Both the position numbers and the translations under genes were made by a program. Under the pieces are notes generated by a model. That model ran no database searches and was not told the DNA's origin. It saw only the letters and a program-made list of their open reading frames with translations. Positions 31,394 to 39,480 of a stretch of 64,000 nucleotides of DNA are shown piece by piece. The DNA lies in the NCBI RefSeq assembly GCF_000445445.1, contig NZ_ASXP01000002.1, forward strand, positions 1,007,001 through 1,071,000, read 5' to 3'. Numbering within the stretch: position 1 is the stretch's first letter; every line of letters begins with the position of its first letter. This stretch comes from Sporomusa ovata DSM 2662 (GTDB lineage: Bacteria; Bacillota; Negativicutes; Sporomusales; Sporomusaceae).

Positions 31394-31894
31394 ATGTATA
31401 TATATGACAGCGGCGGTGCAAGCATAATTGCTGCCGCTTCTAACTTGCGGTCTGGTGATAATCCGGCATATACCTTCGCTGATTTCTACGCAGTGTATCC
31501 AGCCTATGCCCCGCGCACTGTTGACTCGGTAACTACTTATTTAGTTGATCCGTCTATTGCAGACATGTATATTGCTATGGCCCACGTGGTTGTTAAGGAA
31601 TCGCGCTGGCATGTGCGATGGAAGTTTGCTATGGGTTTGTTTATTGCCCATTTCCTTACTCTGTATTTGCAAAGCCTGGCTGATGCTAACAGCACAGCAT
31701 CACAGGTAGTTGCTGCAGGGCAAACACGCGGTCTGATGGCGTCTAAGTCTATCGGGGATGTATCTGTAAGCTATGACTTTTCTACCATTGCCCAGGGCCT
31801 TGATGGGTGGGCTGCATGGAACCTGACTACTTTTGGTGTTCAGTATGCTACTCTGGCCAAGATTGTTGGCAAAGGTGGCATGTATGTATGGTGA
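31394..31894 (+). CDS. DUF4054 head-tail connector protein
   Basis: A 166-residue protein of the DUF4054 type, the first connector below the portal. Visible: FADFYAVYPAYAPRTVDSVTTYLVDPSIADMYIAMAHVVVKE, then KFAMGLFIAHFLTLYLQSL and a C-terminal SKSIGDVSVSYDFSTIAQGLDGWAAWNLTTFGVQYATLAKIVGKGGMYVW, a common end of this family. It overlaps the next gene by seven bases. It probably forms the adaptor ring of the neck. Confidence 0.85.
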   Translation: MYIYDSGGASIIAAASNLRSGDNPAYTFADFYAVYPAYAPRTVDSVTTYLVDPSIADMYIAMAHVVVKESRWHVRWKFAMGLFIAHFLTLYLQSLADANSTASQVVAAGQTRGLMASKSIGDVSVSYDFSTIAQGLDGWAAWNLTTFGVQYATLAKIVGKGGMYVW

Positions 31895-32478
31895 TGAAGG
31901 GAACGGCCACTGTAACTAGTAAAGGTGATCCCAACATCCTGAAAAAGATTATGGCCGATTTAGGCAAGCTAGAAGTATACGTGGGTATCCCGGAAGAAGA
32001 GGCAAGCCGGGAGGGTGAGAATAAGAATGAGGGAATCAATAATGCTGAACTAGCCTATATCCATACTCATGGCATACGGGCCGGATCAATGCGGGAAGAA
32101 ATGCAGCCTAATATGAATAAAGGGATGCCTTATTCTAAGGCCTATGAAATGTACGTGCAGGAGCATGGTTCCCCACTGTGGCATTCGCCACCACGCCCGA
32201 TCATCGAATCAGCTATCGAAAAGCACAAGGATAAAATAGCAGACAAGCTGAAACCGGCGCTTAAGGCCAGATTAAATGGCGACGAACAGGGAGCACGTGA
32301 AGGACTGGAAAAAGCGGGTATGTTTGCTTCTGGAAAGGTCAAAGACTTCTTTACTGACCCGGAAAACGGATGGGCTCCAAATACGCCTAAAACCATCGAA
32401 GAAAAGGGCAGCGACAGGCCACTCGTTGATACTGGTAGTCTGCGGCAGGCAATAACTTATGTGGTTGGTGAAAAGTAA
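31888..32478 (+). CDS. Phage tail completion/neck protein
   Basis: A 196-residue protein. The N-terminal LEVYVGIPEEEASREGENKNEGINNAELAYIHTHGIR and the sequence SPLWHSPPRPIIESAIEKHKDKIADKL ... DTGSLRQAITYVVGEK fit the neck/tail completion group related to Mu gpG and HK97 gp10. AAAGGTGG at 31871-31878 suits ATG 31888; ATG 31894 is an alternative. Its stop overlaps the next start by one base. It probably joins head and tail. Confidence 0.75.
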   Translation: MVMKGTATVTSKGDPNILKKIMADLGKLEVYVGIPEEEASREGENKNEGINNAELAYIHTHGIRAGSMREEMQPNMNKGMPYSKAYEMYVQEHGSPLWHSPPRPIIESAIEKHKDKIADKLKPALKARLNGDEQGAREGLEKAGMFASGKVKDFFTDPENGWAPNTPKTIEEKGSDRPLVDTGSLRQAITYVVGEK

Positions 32479-32828
32479 TGCTTAATATCGCAGAGTTAAT
32501 TCATGACCCCGATTTTGCCCAACCCTTTACCGTTTACCGAAAGACTGGCCAGTGGGTGGAGGGTGAATATAATCAAACTGAACAACAAATACCCTTTCAT
32601 GGTGTTGTGGTAGCTGCAAATACCAAAGACCTATTGCAAGTCCCGGAGGGAGACCGCGTAAAAGGTATTATGGCCTTCTATTCTACAGAACCACTCTTGG
32701 TAACAAACGCTGACGGAACTTCTGACCAGGTTATTTGGCGTGGCGAACGGTATCGATTGTTTCAAACATGGCCCTATGCAGATTACGGCTATTACAAAGC
32801 GTTGGGTGAACGCATGGCGGGTGATTAA
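32478..32828 (+). CDS. Head closure/neck protein
   Basis: A 116-residue beta-rich protein: FAQPFTVYRKTGQWVEGEYNQTEQQIPFHGVVVAANTKDLLQVPEGDRVKG, then GERYRLFQTWPYADYGYYKALGERM. This is the pattern of short head-closure proteins related to SPP1 gp16 or the neck proteins of DUF3383-type myophages. It shares one base with the preceding stop and is followed directly by the next start. It probably seals the head after packaging. Confidence 0.75.
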   Translation: MLNIAELIHDPDFAQPFTVYRKTGQWVEGEYNQTEQQIPFHGVVVAANTKDLLQVPEGDRVKGIMAFYSTEPLLVTNADGTSDQVIWRGERYRLFQTWPYADYGYYKALGERMAGD

Positions 32829-33422
32829 ATGGCTGACTTATTTTTAACAAGAAAACAACTGGAAAAACTGTTCTGGCGCGTCACAACGCTTATGCTTGGC
32901 TTTGATCCTGCTCTTACAATTAATGCAAACAAAGTCCGTATATCCTGGCCAACGGAAGGGGCTCCTTCATGGAAGATTGATGAAGATGTGATCTTCCTTC
33001 GTATCTACGAGCAAGATGATGAATTCAATGTTATTAGGGATACAGTGTATCAAGCAATTGACCAGGATAACATCCAGCAGTCAAACGCGTATACCCGTGT
33101 ATTACGTGCACATTGGTTTTGCTATGGTCCTAATAGCTTTGATAACGCTTCCCGTATACGCAATTTGCTCTATGTAGACCAATACCGGCAACCGCTAGCT
33201 GATAATCAAATATTTCTTATTCCGCGGATTGACACACCGCACCGCAGCCCTGAACTGTTTGCTGGCCAGTGGTGGGAACGAACAGATTTAGCCGCCAATT
33301 TCAATGAGCTTGTACGGTTTGATTCTGAGGTTCCCTATCTCAAGTCGGCAGAAATTACAGTGGGAAGTGATACGCCTGCATCTGCAGACGCTTCTGTTGA
33401 CCAGAATACAAAAACGCATTGA
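32829..33422 (+). CDS. Tail terminator/neck protein (LIC_12616-like)
   Basis: A 197-residue protein with VRISWPTEGAPSWKIDEDVIFLRIYEQDDEFNVIRD and VLRAHWFCYGPNSFDNASRIRNLLYVDQYRQPLADNQIFLIPRIDTPHRSPELFAGQWWERTDL, which matches the family known as LIC_12616-like neck terminators. It lies exactly before the sheath gene and starts one base after the previous stop, with a ribosome site inside that gene. It probably caps the tail tube at the neck. Confidence 0.78.
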   Translation: MADLFLTRKQLEKLFWRVTTLMLGFDPALTINANKVRISWPTEGAPSWKIDEDVIFLRIYEQDDEFNVIRDTVYQAIDQDNIQQSNAYTRVLRAHWFCYGPNSFDNASRIRNLLYVDQYRQPLADNQIFLIPRIDTPHRSPELFAGQWWERTDLAANFNELVRFDSEVPYLKSAEITVGSDTPASADASVDQNTKTH

Positions 33423-33435
33423 AAGGAGCACATAA

Positions 33436-34779
33436 ATGACTACTCTAAGTTTAAACCCTGTTGTTGATGTAGTAGTGGAAATATCACCACTATCTGCACC
33501 ACGTAGGGCTTTTGACCTCGGCTTAATTATTGGGGACGAGGATACTATTCCTGCTACAGAGCGGGTACGGCAGTATACATCTACTGACGATATGCTGACA
33601 GACGGCTTTACTTCTACCGATTCGGCATATAAAGCGGCATTGATTTATTTTAGCCAAAGCCCAAAGCCATACAAAGTACTAATTGGCCGGCAGTCCCTTA
33701 CGGGAATTACTGCTGTTACTATTGGCGCGGCTGGTACAGGTTATTCCCCCGGAGAGGTATTAACTCTTGCAGGAGGTACAGGCGGCGCAGTAACAGTAAC
33801 CACAGTTAGTGAGGTTGGTGCTGTTACTGGAATAGCCTTGACCGAAGCGGGATCAGGTTATGTAGTTGGTGCGGGTGCGGCAACGACGGCAAGCCCTGTA
33901 GGAGGAACAGGCTGTACTATTGATATTACTGCGATAGGAGAAACGCCGGTTGATGCTGTCCGGGCATGCCGAGGGAAGAATAATGACTGGTATATTGCTA
34001 TTTTCCCGGGCGCTACAAAAGCCGAGCATCTTGCCATCGCTGCTTACGTTGAAGCCGCAACACCAACAACACGGTATTTTTATACTACTGATGATGCAAG
34101 CTGTTTGACTACAGCTGCTACAAGTCTATTTGCCCAAATGAAGGCTCACAAATACAATCGCTCCCATGGTGTCTATTCAGCAAGTCAAAAATATGTTGCG
34201 GTATCTGTTGCAGCGTATGCTATGAGAGCCAATACAGGTCTTGCTAATTCAGCATATACCTTAAAATTTAAGGACTTACCGGGAATAACGGTGGAGAACT
34301 TAACTACAACCCAGGTAACCAATCTTGAGGCTGTAAATGGCAATGTTTATATCAACAGGGGTTACTATTACGATATGTACGAACAAGGTGTAATGGCAGA
34401 CGGTACTTTCTTTGACGAGGGACTTGGCCTTGATATGCTGTCTAATAGTATTCAGCTTAACGTCATGGACACCTTATACCAGTCTAGAAAGGTTCCTCAG
34501 ACAGAGGCGGGGGTAACCCAGTTAGTTAACTCCTGCAATCAGGCTTGTATTAGCGCAGTTTCGCAAGGCTTTTTAGCCCCTGGGAAGTGGACAGGACAAG
34601 ATGTATTAGAGCTTAAAACGGGGGACTTATTGCCACTCGGGTATATGGTACAATCTGAGGCTATTAACGACCAGGATCAGGCAGACCGTGAAGCGCGGAA
34701 AGCTCCGCCAATCTACGTCAGCATCAAAGAAGCTGGAGCAATCCATTCAGTAACTATCGGGGTGTATGTAAGCCGGTAA
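33436..34779 (+). CDS. Tail sheath protein (DUF3383)
   Basis: Contractile sheath subunit of 447 residues. It starts MTTLSLNPVVDVVVEISPLSAPRRAFDLGLIIGDE and ends SIKEAGAIHSVTIGVYVSR, typical of DUF3383 sheaths. Residues about 95-175 form an extra Gly/Thr-rich module (GAAGTGYSPGEVLTLAGGTGGAVTVTTV, then GSGYVVGAG...GGTGCTIDI), a strand repeat seen inserted in many phage surface proteins; it probably projects from the sheath. AAAGGAG precedes the ATG. Its presence shows that the phage is a myovirus. Confidence 0.9.
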   Translation: MTTLSLNPVVDVVVEISPLSAPRRAFDLGLIIGDEDTIPATERVRQYTSTDDMLTDGFTSTDSAYKAALIYFSQSPKPYKVLIGRQSLTGITAVTIGAAGTGYSPGEVLTLAGGTGGAVTVTTVSEVGAVTGIALTEAGSGYVVGAGAATTASPVGGTGCTIDITAIGETPVDAVRACRGKNNDWYIAIFPGATKAEHLAIAAYVEAATPTTRYFYTTDDASCLTTAATSLFAQMKAHKYNRSHGVYSASQKYVAVSVAAYAMRANTGLANSAYTLKFKDLPGITVENLTTTQVTNLEAVNGNVYINRGYYYDMYEQGVMADGTFFDEGLGLDMLSNSIQLNVMDTLYQSRKVPQTEAGVTQLVNSCNQACISAVSQGFLAPGKWTGQDVLELKTGDLLPLGYMVQSEAINDQDQADREARKAPPIYVSIKEAGAIHSVTIGVYVSR

Positions 34780-34795
34780 CGGGAGGTAATGAATT

Positions 34796-35281
34796 TTGGG
34801 GAATATAGTTAATACATTGCTTTCTACGGCTATTTCACTGTTTTCACATGTGGGAACATACAGTTTTTTGGATTTAACGGGTGTAATCTCCCATCCTTCT
34901 CTTGGATCGTTTACCCTAACGGGTAAAGGAGTTGGAGAAATTACAATCAGCATGGCCAATGATAAAACAAGTCATGAAATAGGCATTGATGGTGCGATAT
35001 TGGCAACACAGGTACCAGGAAATAACGGAACCTTGATTCTAAGTATTCAGCAGACATCAGCGCTAAATAATTGGCTCCTCAAATGGGCTAACTATTTGCA
35101 GAATGAGCAAACACCGCGCAATGAATGGCTAATGACTACCATATTAATCAAGAGTAAGTCACTGAAGATTGAGCATAAGATAGCTGGAGTATCGCCGCAA
35201 AAGATACCCGACAGTCAATACCAGGCGCAAGGTCAGCGTGTCACCTGGGTGCTAATGGCTGCGGATATTCAAACAACGTAA
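34796..35281 (+). CDS. Tail tube protein, first paralogue (DUF3277)
   Basis: A 161-residue tube-type protein: GTYSFLDLTGVISHPSLGSFTLTGKGVGEITISMANDKTSHEIGIDGAILATQV ... QAQGQRVTWVLMAADIQ. It is clearly related to the next gene (35295), and the two share a 37-bp stretch with one mismatch near their ends. This copy has about 18 extra N-terminal residues (MGNIVNTLLSTAISLFSHV). It starts at TTG 34796, nine bases after GGGAGG; an ATG at 34789 opens only a seven-codon frame. Confidence 0.82.
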   Translation: MGNIVNTLLSTAISLFSHVGTYSFLDLTGVISHPSLGSFTLTGKGVGEITISMANDKTSHEIGIDGAILATQVPGNNGTLILSIQQTSALNNWLLKWANYLQNEQTPRNEWLMTTILIKSKSLKIEHKIAGVSPQKIPDSQYQAQGQRVTWVLMAADIQTT

Positions 35282-35294
35282 AGGAGGCACGGGA

Positions 35295-35735
35295 ATGCCT
35301 AAAATATCAACGTATAGTTTTCTTGATGTTTCCGGTAACATCGTCCATCCATCTGTGGGAGCGTATAACTTCACGGGTGAGGGTATTGGTGAAATGACAA
35401 TCAGTATGGCGACAGACCGCACGGCGCATGACGTTGCCGCGGATGGCACAGTAATGGTGTCTAAGCTGGCCGGTAGTAACGGCAGTATTACTATCCAGGC
35501 TCAGCAGACTTCTAGCCTGCACAACTGGCTCTTGCTTTGGTACAACTATTTGTACTTAGCCGATACTGACGAATGGACGAAAACAGCCGTATTGATTCGG
35601 GCACCAAAAATGGGTAAAACCCATGTAGGAACAGGAGTATCGCCCCAGAAAATTGGTGATCAGCCTTACCAGGCGCAGGGTCAGCGTGTCACCTGGGTGC
35701 TAATGTGTGCTGATCTGCAAAATTTACCAATATAG
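35295..35735 (+). CDS. Tail tube protein, second paralogue (DUF3277)
   Basis: A 146-residue DUF3277 protein: MPKISTYSFLDVSGNIVHPSVGAYNFTGEGIGEMTISMATDRTAHDVAADGTVMVSKLAGSNGSITIQAQQTSSLHNWLLLWYNYL. It has normal family length and no N-terminal extension, so it is probably the main tube subunit, with the gene at 34796 a variant for a special ring. AAAGGAGG precedes the ATG, fourteen bases after the first copy stops. Confidence 0.88.
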   Translation: MPKISTYSFLDVSGNIVHPSVGAYNFTGEGIGEMTISMATDRTAHDVAADGTVMVSKLAGSNGSITIQAQQTSSLHNWLLLWYNYLYLADTDEWTKTAVLIRAPKMGKTHVGTGVSPQKIGDQPYQAQGQRVTWVLMCADLQNLPI

Positions 35736-35744
35736 GAGGTATTC

Positions 35745-36200
35745 ATGGAAAAGAGAGAACAGTTTAAAATTGTAGAAATAGCCGGTCGTAAGTGGCGAAT
35801 TGAAAAATTCGATGCCATGACCGGCTCTTATATTGCCTATAAGTTAATGGGGCATATGCTCCCAGGGGGTTTTGACGGCCAAATAACCGGCGGCAACGCT
35901 CCTAAAGACCGCACAGTCATGAGTAAAAAGGAATTTGCCGACTTACAGCTTGACTGCCTGCATGTCTGCTATGAAGTGTTACCTGCTGGCAAGGCCCCTG
36001 TAATTGGTGAAAATGGAGCTTGGGGAGTTATGAACATTGAGGACGATACTATTACAGTGCTGGCCTTAACTGTACATGCTCTCGCTTTTAATATTTCGGG
36101 TTTTTTCGACGGAAACGCATTGAAGGAATTGATCGCGTCATTCTCGGGTATGACCCTGTTCAATGCGCCAACGTCAATGAGTTCGCATTCGCCCCGGTAA
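35745..36200 (+). CDS. Tail assembly chaperone
   Basis: A 151-residue protein with FKIVEIAGRKWRIEKFDAMTGSYIAYKLMGHMLPGG and the end ISGFFDGNALKELIASFSGMTLFNAPTSMSSHSPR, a pattern of myophage tail assembly chaperones placed between tube and tape measure. The mRNA contains a slippery TTTTTTC (36101-36107) in the right phase (GGT TTT TTC). The -1 frame is open from there to 36343, so a longer product is probably made as well. The stop overlaps an ATG in the -1 frame (TAATG). Confidence 0.85.
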   Translation: MEKREQFKIVEIAGRKWRIEKFDAMTGSYIAYKLMGHMLPGGFDGQITGGNAPKDRTVMSKKEFADLQLDCLHVCYEVLPAGKAPVIGENGAWGVMNIEDDTITVLALTVHALAFNISGFFDGNALKELIASFSGMTLFNAPTSMSSHSPR

Positions 36201-36343
36201 TGGCCGGTGTTTGGCAACAACACGAATTATGGGATGGTACGTATTCACTGGATGATCTACTGGACGCGCATGAATGGCTGAGTGTAAAGAGAGAAAACCA
36301 ACAAAGAGCACAGGACGCAGCAAACAGAGAGGGTGGCGCATAA
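36101..36343 (+). CDS. -1 frameshift extension of the tail assembly chaperone
   Basis: From the slippery heptamer at 36101-36107, the -1 frame has no stop until TAA 36341-36343, right before the tape measure ATG. It reads ...GIDRVILGYDPVQCANVNEFAFAPVMAGVWQQHELWDGTYSLDDLLDAHEWLSVKRENQQRAQ... and resembles small phage proteins of the DUF6889 type. The product would be a G/GT-style fusion for tape-measure chaperoning. An ATG at 36200 (TAATG overlap) could instead start it as a separate 47-residue protein. Confidence 0.75.
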   Translation, partial: FFRRKRIEGIDRVILGYDPVQCANVNEFAFAPVMAGVWQQHELWDGTYSLDDLLDAHEWLSVKRENQQRAQDAANREGGA

Positions 36344-38440
36344 ATGCTTGATGTCATAAAATCATACCTTGTAGGCCTGGGATTTCAGGTTAATCAATCA
36401 GAATTTGCAAAGGCCCAGGGCGCGATCAACGACCTTGGGCGCACTGTCCAATCTGCTACGTCTGGGATGTCTAAGAACTTTGCCGTAGCTGCTACCGGTA
36501 TAACTGCAGCATTAACCGCGATTAATACAGCTACTGCCGGTCTTATTTCACAGGTAGCCGATGCTGATATGCAGTATCAGAAATTCGCACTCCGTTTGTG
36601 GACAACTAAAGAAACGGCCAAGGAGCTAAAAACAACCTTAAATGCCATGGGCGAGGATATGGAGGATGTTGCCTGGATACCTGAACTAAGGCAGCAGTAC
36701 TTTGAATTAATTCAGCTAGGCAGACAAATGCAGACCCCTGGTGATGCCTCTGATCAGCTTAAGTATGTGCGGTCAATCATGTTTGAGTTTAAGCGCATGA
36801 AGCTGGAAGTGCAGTATGCGATGGAATGGGTTTCCTACTACCTGATTAAGTATTTAGGTGGACCGTTATCCAGCATCAAAAAGCAGTTGGGTGACTTTAA
36901 TGATAAGTTGGTCGCAACGATGCCGGAATGGACAAAAAAAATAGCCGGTGTTCTGGCTACACTAATGAATGTCGGTATCTCTGCGGTTCGCTTTGTCAAG
37001 GGGCTGTATGATGGATTTACAGCGTTCTTTGACATGCTACCGCGTGGTGTAAGTATGGCCATAAAAGCATTTTTAGGTTTTTGGGCCATACTTAAATTTA
37101 CACCTTTCGGTATGTTATCAATGGCCATAGCGGGTGTGCTGGTGCTCATAGAAGATTTCTATGGATACATTGATGGCCGTAAATCTTCTAAAAAGCTGGC
37201 TCCCATCTGGCGGGAACTAATTGCTTGGTTTGAAAAGGTCAAGCCCTTATTTGCTGAATTTGCGCAGCAAATAGCTTATGCCCAGGAATCTTTGAAGGCT
37301 TTTTGGTTTGAACTTAAAAAATCTGATGGGTATGCCATATCGATAAAAATCTTAAAAGATCTGTTTGTGTTGCTAAAAGAGACAATTCAGAACCTAAGGC
37401 CTTTGTTTGCTGAAGCATTTGGGGAGATATTCAAGTCCCTTGCAAAAAATGGTGTACTAGACTCATTTCGGAATATGTTTTATGAAATTGGAAAAGCCAT
37501 TGATGATATCTTCAACAGCCTGACCAAAGTAATGAAGCAGCTGGGCTTACTGTCAAGCAGCCCTAAGTATAAGGGGTTTTGGTCCTGGTTTGGGGATGAA
37601 CTCAGCAGGGAACTGAAAAGACTTGCTGACTTTGGAACAATCTTAGCTAAATTGGTACAGCTGAATTGGGCTATTATGGGTGGTAAGTTTAAAGAAGCAG
37701 GCGAAATTAGTAAGTCAATCATTGGGGATGTCGGCAGGATATTTGGAGCCAACAATGGTAATGGGCATGGAACAAGCCGGAGCTGGGGTGGCAAGGGAGA
37801 CGGATCATTTGAAAGTCTTGTTGATGCGATAAGCGGGCAGGAATCCGGGGGTGATTATAGTGCAGTTAATGGTCGTACTGGAGCCTATGGTAGATTTCAA
37901 ATTATGCCAGAAAACTGGCCGTCTTGGTCAGTAGAAGCCGGATTGCCTCCTGGTTCTGCTCCAACACCAGAAAACCAGGATTTGGTAGCGAGGTTTAAAC
38001 TTAAGCAATACTATGATAAATACGGTGCGAGAGGCGCTGCCATTGCGTGGTATGCAGGAGAAGGCGCAATTGATTACTCAGCGAATGCCTTGAATCGTAA
38101 ACAGGGCAATGGCGATGAACCGAGCATAAACGAATATGCAGATAGCATTACCAGCAGAATGTACGCTAGTGCACCCGCCGCGCGACCTGTATCCTATGCA
38201 CCGACTGCATCTGTTTCTCCTGTTACACTGCCAGCATATACGCAAGCGTATGCTCCTGCTGCATCTGCAGCTAATAATGGATACGCATATAGCCCATCGC
38301 TTGTTGTAAATGTTAATGTTGCCTCTACAAATGCTACTCCAGACCAAATAGCCCAAACCACCGTAAATAAAGTTCAGCAGGTTATGGGACGCAACACATT
38401 TAGGCAGATGCGAGATTTTGCGGGGGTAGAAATATTATGA
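36344..38440 (+). CDS. Tail tape measure protein with transglycosylase domain
   Basis: A 698-residue tape measure, which sets tail length and passes through the cell wall during infection. The N-terminal part is helical (FQVNQSEFAKAQGAINDLGRTVQSA). Hydrophobic segments at about 195-215 and 230-265 are likely membrane-active. A lysozyme-like lytic transglycosylase domain at about 485-590 has DAISGQESGGDYSAVNGRTGAYGRFQIMPENW, with the catalytic Glu near 500, and IAWYAGEGAIDY. The end is Ala/Pro-rich. It starts directly after the frameshift frame. Confidence 0.9.
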   Translation: MLDVIKSYLVGLGFQVNQSEFAKAQGAINDLGRTVQSATSGMSKNFAVAATGITAALTAINTATAGLISQVADADMQYQKFALRLWTTKETAKELKTTLNAMGEDMEDVAWIPELRQQYFELIQLGRQMQTPGDASDQLKYVRSIMFEFKRMKLEVQYAMEWVSYYLIKYLGGPLSSIKKQLGDFNDKLVATMPEWTKKIAGVLATLMNVGISAVRFVKGLYDGFTAFFDMLPRGVSMAIKAFLGFWAILKFTPFGMLSMAIAGVLVLIEDFYGYIDGRKSSKKLAPIWRELIAWFEKVKPLFAEFAQQIAYAQESLKAFWFELKKSDGYAISIKILKDLFVLLKETIQNLRPLFAEAFGEIFKSLAKNGVLDSFRNMFYEIGKAIDDIFNSLTKVMKQLGLLSSSPKYKGFWSWFGDELSRELKRLADFGTILAKLVQLNWAIMGGKFKEAGEISKSIIGDVGRIFGANNGNGHGTSRSWGGKGDGSFESLVDAISGQESGGDYSAVNGRTGAYGRFQIMPENWPSWSVEAGLPPGSAPTPENQDLVARFKLKQYYDKYGARGAAIAWYAGEGAIDYSANALNRKQGNGDEPSINEYADSITSRMYASAPAARPVSYAPTASVSPVTLPAYTQAYAPAASAANNGYAYSPSLVVNVNVASTNATPDQIAQTTVNKVQQVMGRNTFRQMRDFAGVEIL

Positions 38441-39120
38441 ATATAGTAAAAGCATGGGGCTATTACAACCTTGCTAAGGTCGTAATAAAAAAAGCGGAGA
38501 AGAAAGAAAATACTACGGCCAAAAATGAGAAACAAGCTTTTCGACCACCACAATGGAGCGGGTTGCCATCAGAGATATCTCAGCTTGTCCTTGTTAAGAC
38601 TAATATAGCTGGTTTTTTCTTTGATGTTGTACTCCGAGAAGAACATACCTCTACCCTAAAAATAACCTCGCATCCTGTTCAAACCGGCGCTAATATAACA
38701 GATCATTCCTATGTTGAGCCAGCTGTCTTAACTATGGAAATTGCTATGTCTGACGCGATTGACGATTTCTATGACAAACAGTTTATCGATTACAAGTCGT
38801 CAGGCAAGACTTCGGGTTACTATAGCAAAAGTGTATCGGCATATCATTTTTTGCTAGACTTACAGGAATCACGAATACCGGTTAGCGTGTTAACTCGTAT
38901 TCGTAAATATGACAATATGCTCATTGAGGAAATAACTGTACCCGATGATGCAAAGTCTTTGCATGGTTTGCATTGTACGGTTACACTTCGAGAAATATTT
39001 GTCGTTGAGGTATCGACAACAACAGTAAGTGCAAGACCGCAAGCCACAGGACAAACAAACCGGGGGAACGTGCAGGCAGTTGAAGATAAGGGTACACTGG
39101 CTTATCAGATAACAGGGTAA
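38437..39120 (+). CDS. Dit-like baseplate protein
   Basis: A 227-residue protein whose centre (VKTNIAGFFFDVVLREEHTSTLKITSHPVQTGANITDHSYVEPAVLTMEIAMSDA) matches the N-terminal domain of Dit-like tail proteins; the rest (SRIPVSVLTRIRKYDNMLIEEITVPDDAKSLHGLHCTVTLREIFVVE) continues that beta-rich fold. It starts within the stop of the tape measure gene (ATGA). It probably forms the ring between the tube and the baseplate hub. Confidence 0.85.
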   Translation: MNIVKAWGYYNLAKVVIKKAEKKENTTAKNEKQAFRPPQWSGLPSEISQLVLVKTNIAGFFFDVVLREEHTSTLKITSHPVQTGANITDHSYVEPAVLTMEIAMSDAIDDFYDKQFIDYKSSGKTSGYYSKSVSAYHFLLDLQESRIPVSVLTRIRKYDNMLIEEITVPDDAKSLHGLHCTVTLREIFVVEVSTTTVSARPQATGQTNRGNVQAVEDKGTLAYQITG

Positions 39121-39138
39121 GCCCCCAGGAGGATTAAA

Positions 39139-39480
39139 ATGGCTTATCAAAGAATTCCTTTAACAACAGATCCTAATCAAACATTTCAATGTACATTAGC
39201 AATCGACGGACAGAATAAAACGCTGTCTTTTTTTCTTGCCTATAATGAAATCGCTACCTGCTGGACTATGAACATAACCGACCCAGCAACAGGCACAATG
39301 CTATTAGCTTCTATCCCATTAGTACCTGGGGATTACCCGGCAGCTAATATTCTTGAACAATATGCTTATCTTGGTATTGGTAGTGCATACGTTCTAAGTA
39401 CGGGCAATGCAGCGACTGAATATCCTGACGCAGATAATCTAGGATCTGAATGGGTGTTAATTTGGAGCGACACACCATGA
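39139..39480 (+). CDS. Baseplate plug protein
   Basis: A 113-residue beta protein: YQRIPLTTDPNQTFQCTLAIDGQNKTLSFFLAYNEIATCWTMNITDPATGTMLLASIPLVPGDYPAANILEQYAYLGIGSAYVLSTG. This matches the phage baseplate plug family (DUF6983), found between Dit-like and hub genes of myophages. CAGGAGG precedes the ATG, and its stop overlaps the start of the hub gene (ATGA). It likely closes the central channel until contraction. Confidence 0.82.
   Translation: MAYQRIPLTTDPNQTFQCTLAIDGQNKTLSFFLAYNEIATCWTMNITDPATGTMLLASIPLVPGDYPAANILEQYAYLGIGSAYVLSTGNAATEYPDADNLGSEWVLIWSDTP

Noticed and set aside
31807..31887. Longer start for the neck protein at 31888
   Set aside because: The extra 27 residues are an out-of-frame reading of the DUF4054 gene, rich in Cys and Trp, without a ribosome site.
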